From NCBI RefSeq assembly GCF_004135735.1, contig NZ_CP012670.1, positions 9,123,501 through 9,187,500 of the forward strand: a stretch of 64,000 bases of DNA. Reading direction: 5' to 3'. Of this stretch, positions 25,801 to 33,200 are shown in pieces. Position numbers and translations under genes: made by a program. Position 1 is the first letter of the stretch, and the number at the start of each line of letters is the position of its first letter. A model generated the notes under the pieces. The model did not search any database. It saw only the letters and a program-made list of their open reading frames with translations, and had not been told where the DNA came from. The DNA comes from Sorangium cellulosum. Its GTDB lineage: Bacteria > Myxococcota_A > Polyangia > Polyangiales > Polyangiaceae.

Positions 25801-26455
25801 GATGTTCCACTGGCAAGGCAAGCTCGCCCGCCCCGATGTCGTCACGGTGTGCGTGGGCTGGACGGACTGCCAGCTCCTCGCGGGCTACGTGCTCACGACC
25901 GAGGAGGTCGCGGCGCGCGCGCGGCGGCGCGACGCGGCGGCGGCGGCTGCGCTGCGCGAGCAGGCCCGCTGCCAGCTCACGGCGCACGCGACGCTGCGCG
26001 TCCTCGACGTCCTTCACGAGGAGCAAATCCTGCCGCGGATCGCCGAGACCGAGCGGCGCTTCTCCGCCGCGCTGGACGACCTCGCGGCGGAGAGCCGCCT
26101 CGTCAAGCGCTTCTGGGGAGAGGGCCTCTTCTGGGCGGTGCAGTTCGATCTCGACGGGTGGCCCCGCTTCGTCCGCGACTGGTTCTCCTCGTTCCTCTGG
26201 AGCGAGTGCTTGCGAGATCCGGTGGCGCCCGTCGCGCTGTCGATGCAACCGCTCACGCCGGCGACCATCCGCGTCGAGCCGCGCTACGACATCCCGGACG
26301 CGGAGCTGAAGGCCGCCATGGGCACGCTGAGGCGCGTGCTCGACAGGGGCGTGGAGGGCATCGTGGCGAGCGTCGCCGACGACGTGGAGCGCCGGGGGGA
26401 CGCCCGCCGCGCGGCGCTGTTCCGACAGTTCCTTCGAGGGTTCAAGGCGACATGA
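19886..26455 (+). CDS. Trans-AT-like PKS: ACP-KS-ACP-ACP-alpha/beta hydrolase-tandem degenerate class III aminotransferase domains
   Basis: The protein has 2189 residues; ATG overlaps the previous stop and follows GGAGGAG. An N-terminal ACP (Ser41) completes the split module of the upstream PKS. The KS (about 197-620) has Cys360 in TMCSSS, GHGTGT and SNIGHA, so it can probably condense, but no AT follows it. The post-KS linker is of trans-AT type. Two almost identical ACPs carry Ser956 and Ser1136 in GLES motifs. An alpha/beta hydrolase has GYSFGG with Ser1322, Asp1413 and His1441, a complete triad that could release the chain. The last 700 residues contain two class III aminotransferase-like large domains, but the Schiff-base Lys position is Glu (about 1664) in the first and Val (about 1990) in the second. 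The function of that tail is unknown. Downstream the gene overlaps a flavin monooxygenase start. Confidence 0.9.
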   Translation: MTSWLLAKTEEFLGDLVSEVSEIRRDTISPEADFQEFGLDSRFVIAMNSRLEQHFSGLPRTLFFEYPSIRAIAGYLVEEFQDQLHALFSDGAPADPLPAAPSAAAAPSGDAAPSGATAPGNAALGGATSAAAAPSGAAVPGGATSAATDLSDLSALAQQIPLPEALLSEDDLPRADARPRAPAPPVASASGRDRSGDDIAVIGVAGRYPKARNIEEFWRNLREGRDCVEPLPKERWTPAPSDPLRWGGYLDGVAEFDSLFFGISPREGEGMDPQERLFLEVAWEAIESAGYDPFRLGRSGEPAPVGVFVGVMYGEYQVFGAELTLLGQPTLVSSSYATIPNRVSYFLNFSGPSLALDTMCSSSLTALHLACASLRSGDCKMALVGGANVTIHPNKYRLLEAGKYLASDGRCRSYGADGDGYVPAEGVGAVLLKPLADARRDGDTVWGVIKSTSINHGARSRGYTTPNPNAQASSLSRALERAGIDPATLGYIEGHGTGTSLGDPIEIRGIQKAVGAVAEKIPIGSVKSNIGHAESAAGVAGLTKVLLQLRARELVPSIHCEPPNPNIDFDRSPIRVQRHAAPWDRRTVTAGGVTREVPRRAVVSAFGAGGSNAHVVVEEDDAPAPQRAVPAQPRLFVLSARSVERLRAHAQGFLDFFSRMPPLREAEARELFYDMCATLYFGRTPFDARLAIVAESLRTLQQKLAAFVYGASRDPDIVVSDGPSLAAAAGGQRQLSGLADVGRRWVAGEAVDGSELFPHPWRKLSLPTYPFERRRLWAPSGEKLYDLKPASAPALAAPPGNGAPPRDVAAEAPRAARTDTAGAAAVNGRQHERVEPAAWRADAAERPSSPALGPSESGTRGAEGGSLAASTLAAGASNGHAARAAAPGSPAASVPAVAPATPAASAAPATPAASAAPATPAAIVEEIVRDLVAQILFVDRTTIRSDTALFDYGLESVSSVELAERLNAMLGTDISPTSFFEFNTLAHFSRHLVERHDLADRLSGLSAGLAAGGGGAAPAAPGRAVPPAQAAAAAERIEGRAAAAERAAAPGASGPTIEELWASALRAEGIEAPQGPERRRPDAEVERPPSPARTAEQATPAAIVEEIVRDLVSQILFVDRTTIRSDTALFDYGLESVSSVELAERLNAMLGTDISPTSFFEFNTLAHFSRHLVERYDLADRLSGLPGPSGAPAGASAAPAPTRAPHAEGSAALAGPEPRRTDAGIELHVIPGVDGLAVEFATLGSGVPLFVLGGLLATHEALTLNPDILSLGQAYRVIMLHPPGAGRSELPREELSMDFIVRQLDCVRQALGLSPIVLVGYSFGGLVAQAYVAKYPERVSKLVLACTTSDPASVVNGMHLVAAEAQRHPDGLRALQFADLGKFPLYSRLSTGLRPEALAHPSVPTLIVAGAEDRYVPPVHAERLARANPGATLHVVEGAGHFLGLSHGGVLVSLVNGFVLGDEAAPARSRPAAARRGALREMSQASLGALKSYLEEGEIASGVEVSPVAGQVGYLLNRLLSSEGAPSAPYNCFFLPSGLEAVDAALRFGRRRARLARRLGDARTLLLDPDGALRRHFEFLPGERLFPDLIFAADARELLQRLQSAEDVGAAYVTTACDDATLESVMAACARRGIVSVLGELHADAGELATRALRSKPDVVVLDEAIAGFEVPFGVCAIRRFQESGVWTRQPEEFAVRLPGSMAGPALTVVRENLLRRFRPVVTSDAVADLRAIAADHRRTKEAHRRYVNPALVESLDAFGLAVRQRHADRRGYEIEREDGSSARVTNLYLVTSASYRGHTGAEVARSVLGAHDVTRDYWADLEQRTPRETGFARIFPAASPSTVVESALKLGLLAAREGSALLVLKGSPVFTRLGALVSHAEPGSALEALVERCPWSRVIAVDPFGEGAASEIEAKLASGEVGFVWLETLQSDWGGLRSIPDAVLQAIDRHRERSGYLVGVDETYTSLGCGRMFHWQGKLARPDVVTVCVGWTDCQLLAGYVLTTEEVAARARRRDAAAAAALREQARCQLTAHATLRVLDVLHEEQILPRIAETERRFSAALDDLAAESRLVKRFWGEGLFWAVQFDLDGWPRFVRDWFSSFLWSECLRDPVAPVALSMQPLTPATIRVEPRYDIPDAELKAAMGTLRRVLDRGVEGIVASVADDVERRGDARRAALFRQFLRGFKAT
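22640..23439 (+). repeat. Direct repeat encoding the tandem ACP pair (two 260-bp copies, period 540 bp)
   Basis: Copies lie at 22640-22899 and 23180-23439. By eye they differ at about seven positions, mostly silent. Between them is a low-complexity Ala/Pro/Arg-rich linker of about 280 bp. The high DNA identity points to a recent duplication or ongoing gene conversion of one ACP-coding unit. Confidence 0.9.
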
Positions 26456-27771
26456 GCGTTCAACCTGAGTACTGCATCATCGGCGGCGGCCCCATCGGCA
26501 TCGGCATCGGGAAATGCTTCGCCCAGGAGGGCCTCAAATTCACGATCGTCGAGGCCGACGAGGACTTCGGCGGCACGTGGGCGCTGTCCCAGCGATCGGG
26601 CCTCGTGTACCGCTCGACGCACCTGATCTCGTCGAAGAAGAACACGGAGTTCATCGATTTCCCGATGCCGGCGGACTACCCGCACTATCCCAGCCACACG
26701 CAGATGCTCTCGTACCTGCGGAGCCTGGCGTCGCACTACGGCCTCTACGAACGGGCGTTGTTCGGCGTCCGCGCCGAGCGCGTGGAGCCGACCGGCGCGG
26801 GCTGCCTCGTCCGCCTCTCGAGCGGCGAGACGCGCTCGTTCTCGGCCGTCGTCGTGGCCAACGGGCGCATGCGCAGGCCGCTGATCCCGAGCTATCCGGG
26901 GGTCTTCACCGGGGAGACGCTGCACTCGGCCGCCTACAAGTCGAGCGACGTCTTCCGCGGCAAGCGCGTGCTCGTCGTCGGCGGGGGCAACTCGGGCTGC
27001 GACATCGCGGTGGACGCGGCGCACTCGGCCGAGCAGGCGCTCCACAGCACGCGGCGCGGGTACCATTACATGCCCAAGTTCATCCACGGCAAGCCCACCC
27101 AGGAGTGGCTCATGGACATGGCGTCGCGGTTCCCCTCCCAGGACGACTACTGGGCCTTCGTCCAGCGGGAGTTCAAGGCGGCCGGCTACGATCCCGTCGA
27201 TTACGGGCTGCCGCGCCCCGACCACGCCATGCACGAGGCGCACCCGATCCTGAACTCGCTCGTCCTCTATTACATCGGGCACGGGGACATCCGTCCCAAG
27301 CCGGATATCCGGCGCTTCGAGGGCCGGACGGTCGAGTTCGTGGACGGCACCCGCGCGGAGATCGATCTCGTCCTCTACGCGACGGGCTACGAGATGGATT
27401 TCCCGTTCCTGTCGGACGACCTGCGGCCGAGCGACGGCGCGCTGGAGCTGTTCCTGTCGATGTTCCATCGGAGGGCGGACAGCCTCGTGTTCGTCGGCTA
27501 CTTCAACGCGGCGTCGGGCCTCGGCAACCTGCTCAACTGCGGGGGCGCCCTGGTCACCGACTACCTCATCGCTCGCGAGAAGAACACCGAGGCGTTCCGG
27601 GTGCTGCGCAGGCTCATCCAGGGGCCCGAGCCCGACATCGGCAGGGATCGCTTCTTGAAGACCCCACGGCACCGCGTCGAGACGGATCTCTGGAAGGCGA
27701 TCAAGGTCATCAATTTCTTCCGGTCGGTCCTCAATCCGGCGCGAGCAGCGCGCGAGTCGGCGCGCGCCTGA
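26452..27771 (+). CDS. Flavin-containing monooxygenase (FMO/Baeyer-Villiger type)
   Basis: This 439-residue protein has an N-terminal FAD-binding motif GGGPIG (residues 9-14), the FMO fingerprint FTGETLHSAAY (FxGxxxHxxxY), and a second dinucleotide site GGGNSG for NADPH. A late ATGY motif (YATGYEMDF) is also typical of the family. It should be a cytosolic NADPH- and oxygen-dependent monooxygenase acting on a carbonyl or soft nucleophile. Its ATG overlaps the stop of the upstream PKS by four bases, so it is translationally coupled and very probably tailors the polyketide. Whether it does N-oxidation, hydroxylation or Baeyer-Villiger insertion cannot be told from sequence alone. Confidence 0.9.
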   Translation: MSVQPEYCIIGGGPIGIGIGKCFAQEGLKFTIVEADEDFGGTWALSQRSGLVYRSTHLISSKKNTEFIDFPMPADYPHYPSHTQMLSYLRSLASHYGLYERALFGVRAERVEPTGAGCLVRLSSGETRSFSAVVVANGRMRRPLIPSYPGVFTGETLHSAAYKSSDVFRGKRVLVVGGGNSGCDIAVDAAHSAEQALHSTRRGYHYMPKFIHGKPTQEWLMDMASRFPSQDDYWAFVQREFKAAGYDPVDYGLPRPDHAMHEAHPILNSLVLYYIGHGDIRPKPDIRRFEGRTVEFVDGTRAEIDLVLYATGYEMDFPFLSDDLRPSDGALELFLSMFHRRADSLVFVGYFNAASGLGNLLNCGGALVTDYLIAREKNTEAFRVLRRLIQGPEPDIGRDRFLKTPRHRVETDLWKAIKVINFFRSVLNPARAARESARA

Positions 27772-27899
27772 CGGCGGCCGGGCGCCCATATCGCCGGCGG
27801 CAGGACCCGAGAGCTTCATGAAAACGACATGAGATCGCGCATCCCACACAGCGCTTCCTCCGCGGCCGGCGCGCGCTCGACTCGCCACGACGCCGCGCC

Positions 27900-27988
27900 A
27901 TGGCGCTTGACGAGGAGCATGCTCGATCGTAATCGAATTCGAACAAAGCCAGCGTCTTCCAGCGCTCGAGCGAAAAGGAACGGCTCCG
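27900..27988 (+). promoter_or_regulatory. Candidate promoter/operator upstream of the acyl-AMP ligase
   Basis: The 217-bp gap 27772-27988 is the only sizeable break in the plus-strand PKS run. It holds a TTGACG hexamer at 27907-27912 and, 17 bases on, a weak TAATCG. Two perfect 10-bp palindromes overlap this area: GAGCATGCTC (27915-27924) and TCGAATTCGA (27933-27942). The region is also locally AT-richer than its surroundings. A ribosome site AAAAGGAA precedes the ATG at 27989. I infer an internal promoter with an operator; nothing here names the regulator. Confidence 0.35.
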
Positions 27989-30181
27989 ATGAACGTTGAG
28001 ATTCCGGCGCCCGCGGCCAAGAACGCCGTGGACCTGTTCAAGCATTATGCCGCGAGCGCTCCCGACGCCACGATCGCCGTGTTCGTGGAGCACGAGGGGC
28101 AGGAGCAGGAGCTCACGTACGGGGATCTCGAGCGCGCGGCCACGAACCTGAGCGTCGAGCTCGCGTCGGCCGCCGCGGCGGGCGACAGGGTCCTCGTCGC
28201 TTACGACGCCGGCCACGAGTACCTGGTGGGGGTATGGGCGGCGCTCCATGCCGGCATGATCGCCGTCCCCGTGGATCCGATCGGCCCCGATCGCCCCGCG
28301 GCGAACGTGACGCGGCTCCTGAACGTCGCCGCCGACTCGGGCGCCACGGTCTGTATCTCCTCGCGCGGCATGCTCGAGGCGGTGAAGGGCCACCCGGGCG
28401 CGCGGCGGCTCGCGGAGACGCTCCGGTGGGTCGTCCCCTCGCTCCCGGCGCTGCTCGAGCGGGTCCCCGGCCCCCCGCCGGCCGCGCAGCGCGCCGCGGA
28501 GGACGTCGCGCTGCTCCAGTACGCGTCGGGCTCGACCGGCGCGCCGAAGGGGACGATCGTGACGCACGGGAGCCTGCTGAAGCTCGCGCGCGCGATGCTC
28601 ATCTCGACCTCGGCCGAGAGCCCGTTCGGCCGCCCGGACGTCGAGGTCACGTGGCTCCCCCTGACCCACTCCACGGCGGGATACGGCTTGCTCATGAGAT
28701 GCATGACCGGAGCCATGATGTCCGCGTGGTACATCGCGCCCAGCGCGTTCGCGCGGTCGCCCGCGCTCTGGCTGCGGACCATCGCCCGCCACGAGGGGAA
28801 GCAGGTCTACTCCGTCGCGCCGAACTTCGCGCTCGACTGGTGTGTCTCGTCGACCACGGAGGCCGAGCGCAAGCAGCTCGACCTGAGCTGCTGGACGCAC
28901 TTCATGAGCATGGGGGAGAAGGTGCGCCCCGAGACGTGGAGGGCGTTCTGCGACGCATTTCGCGAGAGCGGGTTTCGTCCCAGGCTGTTCATCGCCGGGT
29001 ACGGCATGTCGGAGACCGGGTTCGTCTCCGGCTCGGTGAACGGCGGCAAGACCGTCCTCTTCGATCGCGCGGCGATGGACGGAGGCCGGCTGGTCCCGGC
29101 GTCCGAGGGCGGGACTCCCTTGCTGTCGTCGTCCGGGTTCATCCTCCCCGGCGTGCGCGTGCTCATCGTGGACCCGGAGAGCAGGGAGATCCTCCCGGAG
29201 GGCGCGATCGGCGAGATCTGGGTGTCGACGCCCACGGCGATGACGGGCTACTGGAACCGGCCCGAGGAGAGCGAGCGGCAGTTCCAGGCGCGGACGGCCG
29301 ACGGGAGCGGCCCCTTCTTCCGCAGCGGGGACACGGGCGCCTTCCACGACGGCAGCCTGTTCGTGACCGGCCGGCTGAAGAGCCTCATCGTCATACGCGG
29401 GCGCAAGCACTACGCGGAGGACATCGAGTCGACGCTCGAGCGCGAGCTCGACTGGCTCGGCGCGAACTCGTCCATCGCCTTCGCGGACGACGTGGGCGGC
29501 GTGGAGGAGCTCTTCCTCGCGGTCGACCCGCGGAGCGCGGGCGACGGCCTCGATCTCGAGGAGCGCGCGGACGCCATCCGCGGCGTGGTCGCTCGGGAGT
29601 TCGGCGTCCGCGTCCACGAGGTCCTGTTCCTGGCCCCGGGGCGGCTCCCGAGGACCAGCATGGGCAAGGTCTCCAGGGTCTCTTGCAGGGAGCTCTTCCG
29701 CAGCGGAGAGCTCGAGATCGCGGCGCGGCGCGGCGCCTCCTCGCGCGACGCCGGCGCGCTCCCGGTCGCGGATCTCCGCGCGATCCTGGGCGAGGCGGAT
29801 CCGGAGCGCCGCGTGGAGCGGATGGCCGAGGCGGTGCGGAGCCTGCTCGCGGCGTCGCTCTCCGTTCCGGCCGACGCGCTCAGCCTCACCAAGTCGTTCG
29901 ACGAGCTCGGGGTCGACTCGATGGCGGGAGTCCGCTTCCGCGGCGAGCTCGTCCGCGCGCTCGGGGTGGAGCTCCCCGAGTCGCTCGTTTACAACCATCC
30001 GACGATCGGACAGCTCGCGTCCTTCCTTTGCGAGAGGCTGGCCGCCCCCGCCCCAGCCGCCGGCGGGGGCGCGGATCGCGGGGATCGAGGGCCCGCGGCG
30101 CTCGCGGATCTCGACGTCGAGGGCATGTCGGAGGAGGCCGCCGAGGCCGCGCTGCGCGCCCACCTCGACGGTCAGAAATAA
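27989..30181 (+). CDS. Fatty-acyl-AMP ligase fused to acyl carrier protein (FAAL-ACP)
   Basis: The protein has 730 residues. The adenylation half has the AMP-binding loop YASGSTGAPKG, the motif YGMSETG, and the FAAL-style TGRLKSLIVIRGRKHY segment. The block around WLPLTHS and APNFALDWC is also typical of acyl-AMP ligases that hand acids to carrier proteins, not to CoA. The C-terminus is an ACP with GVDSM (Ser644). It should activate a carboxylic acid with ATP and load it on its own ACP as a starter unit. The short helical tail and the coil at the start of the next PKS (42 bp downstream) suggest docking between the two. The acid used is unknown. Confidence 0.9.
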   Translation: MNVEIPAPAAKNAVDLFKHYAASAPDATIAVFVEHEGQEQELTYGDLERAATNLSVELASAAAAGDRVLVAYDAGHEYLVGVWAALHAGMIAVPVDPIGPDRPAANVTRLLNVAADSGATVCISSRGMLEAVKGHPGARRLAETLRWVVPSLPALLERVPGPPPAAQRAAEDVALLQYASGSTGAPKGTIVTHGSLLKLARAMLISTSAESPFGRPDVEVTWLPLTHSTAGYGLLMRCMTGAMMSAWYIAPSAFARSPALWLRTIARHEGKQVYSVAPNFALDWCVSSTTEAERKQLDLSCWTHFMSMGEKVRPETWRAFCDAFRESGFRPRLFIAGYGMSETGFVSGSVNGGKTVLFDRAAMDGGRLVPASEGGTPLLSSSGFILPGVRVLIVDPESREILPEGAIGEIWVSTPTAMTGYWNRPEESERQFQARTADGSGPFFRSGDTGAFHDGSLFVTGRLKSLIVIRGRKHYAEDIESTLERELDWLGANSSIAFADDVGGVEELFLAVDPRSAGDGLDLEERADAIRGVVAREFGVRVHEVLFLAPGRLPRTSMGKVSRVSCRELFRSGELEIAARRGASSRDAGALPVADLRAILGEADPERRVERMAEAVRSLLAASLSVPADALSLTKSFDELGVDSMAGVRFRGELVRALGVELPESLVYNHPTIGQLASFLCERLAAPAPAAGGGADRGDRGPAALADLDVEGMSEEAAEAALRAHLDGQK

Positions 30182-30222
30182 AAGACGATCCAGCCGACGC
30201 CACCCCCCCGGAGTGAAGTGAC

Positions 30223-33200
30223 ATGAGCGAATCCGGCGAACTCTCTCTCACCAAACGCGCGCTCCTCGCCCTGCAGAAGGCGGAGCTCGAGATCCGCCGG
30301 CTCCGCGACGCTCGGCCGGAGCCGATCGCGATCATCGGCGTCGGCTGCCGGATCCCCGGCGGCGCCACGTCGCCGGCCCGGTTCTGGGACCTGCTGGAGC
30401 GGGGCTTCGACGCGCTGGCCGAGATCCCGGCCGAGCGACGGAGGCTGTTCGAGCGGCAGGGGGCGCGCAGCCCGACGTCGGGCGGGTTCCTCGATCGGAT
30501 CGACCGGTTCGATCCGGCCTTCTTCTCGATCTCGCCGCGAGAGGCCATCTCGATGGATCCGGCGCAGCGGCTCCTGCTCGAGGTCTCGGTCGAGGCGCTC
30601 GAGGACGGCGGCGTCCCGCTCGGGCAGCTCCGGGGCACCCGGACAGGGAACTTCATGGGGTTCTCCGGGTACAGCGGCTATGGCTCGCTCACCTACGCGC
30701 AGGTCGAGGAGCTCTATGCCGTGACCGGGCTCTCGATCAACGTGGCCGCCGGCCGGATCTCGTACGTCCTCGACCTGCAGGGCCCGTGCGTGTCCGTGGA
30801 CACCGCCTGCTGCTCGTCGCTGGTCGCGGTGCACCTCGCGAGTCAGAGCCTCCGCAACGGCGAGTGCGACCTCGCGCTCGCCGGGGGCGTCAACGTGATC
30901 GCCGCGACGGCCGGCAACGAGGCGATGGCGGCCACGGGGGCGCTCTCGTCCACGGGCGGACGCTGCAGGACGTTCGACGCGGCGGCGGACGGCTACATCC
31001 GCTCGGAGGGCTGCGGGGTGGTCGTCCTGAAGCGGCTCTCGGACGCGATGGAGGCGGGCGACCGGATCCTCGGCGTCATCGCCGGCTCCGCCGTGAAGCA
31101 CGACGGTCACAGCAACGGGCTCACCGCGCCCAACGGGCGCGCTCAGCAGCAGCTCCTCCGCGAGGCGCTGGCGGCCGCGCGCACCCGGCCCGAAGAGGTC
31201 GATTACATCGAGACGCACGGGACCGGCACGCCGCTCGGCGATCCGATCGAGCTGGAGGCGCTCCTCGAGGTCTTCGGCAGCTCGCGTGGCCCCGATCGGC
31301 GCCTGATGCTGGGCTCGGTGAAGACCAACGTCGGGCACCCCGAGGGGGCGGCCGGCATCGTCGGTCTCATCAAGGTCCTCGGGATGTTCCAGCGCGGCAT
31401 GGTCGCGCGTCACCTCCACTTCGACACCCCGAACCCTCGGTTCGCCTGGGATGCTGCGCCCTTCCTGGTCCCGCGCGAGACGCTCCCCTGGCCTGCCGCC
31501 GACAAGGTGCGGGTGGCCGGCGTCAGCGCGTTCGGGTTCAGCGGCACCATCTCGCACGCGATCATCGCGGAGCCGCCGAGGGCGCCGGAGCGGAGCGCGG
31601 ACGACCGGCCGGCGATGGAGGGGCGTCCGCTCCTCCTGCCGATCTCCGCCAGGACGCCGGAGGCGCTACGGGCCCATGCCGCGGCCTACCTCGAGCACCT
31701 GAGCGCGGAGGCGACGCCGGAGGCGACCGATCGGGACGTGGCCTATACCGCGAGCCTGCGGCGAGACCATCACGAGCACCGGCTGGCGGTCGTGGGCAGC
31801 GATCGCGCGGCGTGGCGCGAGAGGCTGCAGGGCTACCTGGCCGGCGAGGGCCGCCGCGGCCTGGTCGAGGGGACGGTCCCGGAGATGCGCCCGCGGCTCG
31901 CCTTCGTCTTCTGCGGCCAGGGCCCGCAATGGTGGGGGATGGGGCGGCAGCTCCTCGAGAGAGAGCCCGTGTTCCGCGGCGCCCTGGAGGCGTGCCACGA
32001 GCGGATACGGGAGGCGGGGGGCCCCTCGCTGCTCGACGAGCTGCGGCGCGAGGCCGCCGCGTCGAGGCTGAACCAGACGGAGATCGCCCAGCCGGCCCTG
32101 TTCGCGCTGCAAACGGCGCTCGCGGCGCTGTGGCGCTCGTGGGGAGTGCAGCCCGACGCCGTGGTGGGCCACAGCATCGGCGAGGTGGCGGCGGCCCATG
32201 TCGCCGGCGCGCTGCGCCTGGAGGACGCCGCGCGGCTGGTGGTCCACCGCGGGCGCATCATGCAGCGGGCGACCGGCCTCGGGAAGATGCTCTCGGTGGC
32301 CCTGCCGCTCCCGGAGGCCCGGCGCATCGTGCGCGATTACGCCCAGCGGATCTCCATCGGCGCGAGCAACGGCCCCACGTCGACCGTGCTGTCCGGCGAG
32401 GCGGCGGCCCTCCAGCAGGTCGTCGAGCACCTCCAGCGCCGGCAGATCGAGGCCAGGTGGCTCCCCGTCGGCTATGCCTTTCACAGCGCCCAGATGGAGG
32501 GCTACGGCGAGGAGCTGAGCGAGGCGCTGCGCGGGCTCGCCCCCTCGGCGAACGGCCCCCTCTTGATGTCGACGGTCACCGGCGCGGAGCAGCACGGGGC
32601 CTCGTTCGACGCGGACTACTGGGGGCAGCAGATCCGGAGGCCGGTCCTCTTCGCGCCGTGCGTGGAGGAGCTCTCGCGCAGAGGATACGGCCTCTTCCTG
32701 GAGATCGGGCCCCACCCGGTCCTGTCGACGTCCATCCTCGAGACGCTGGCCGCGCGGGACAGGCCCGGCCGCGTCGTGGCCTCGCTGCGTCGCCAGGAAG
32801 AGGAGGTATCCATGCTCCTCGAGTCGCTGGGGCAGCTCCACTGCGCGGGCTACCCGGTGGACTGGTCGAAGCAGCATCCGGCGCGCGGCCGCGTGATCTC
32901 GCTGCCCACCTATCCGTGGCAGCGGGAGAGCTACTGGCTCGAAGGCGCGAGGCCCCAGGCGCCGCGCCAGCACCAGGCGGAGCACCACCACGTGGTGGAA
33001 TGGCGCCTGGCCGAGCGCGCGCGGCCCGTCGAGCCCCGGCCGGGCGGGTGGCTGATCCTGGCCGACCCGGGGGGGCGCGCCGCCGCGCTGCAAACCTACC
33101 TCGAATCCAGGGGCCACGTGTGCGTCCGCGTGACGGCCGCCGACACGTACGCGCGGCGCGGCGCCCGCGACTACCAGGTGAACCCCCGGGAGCCCGATCA

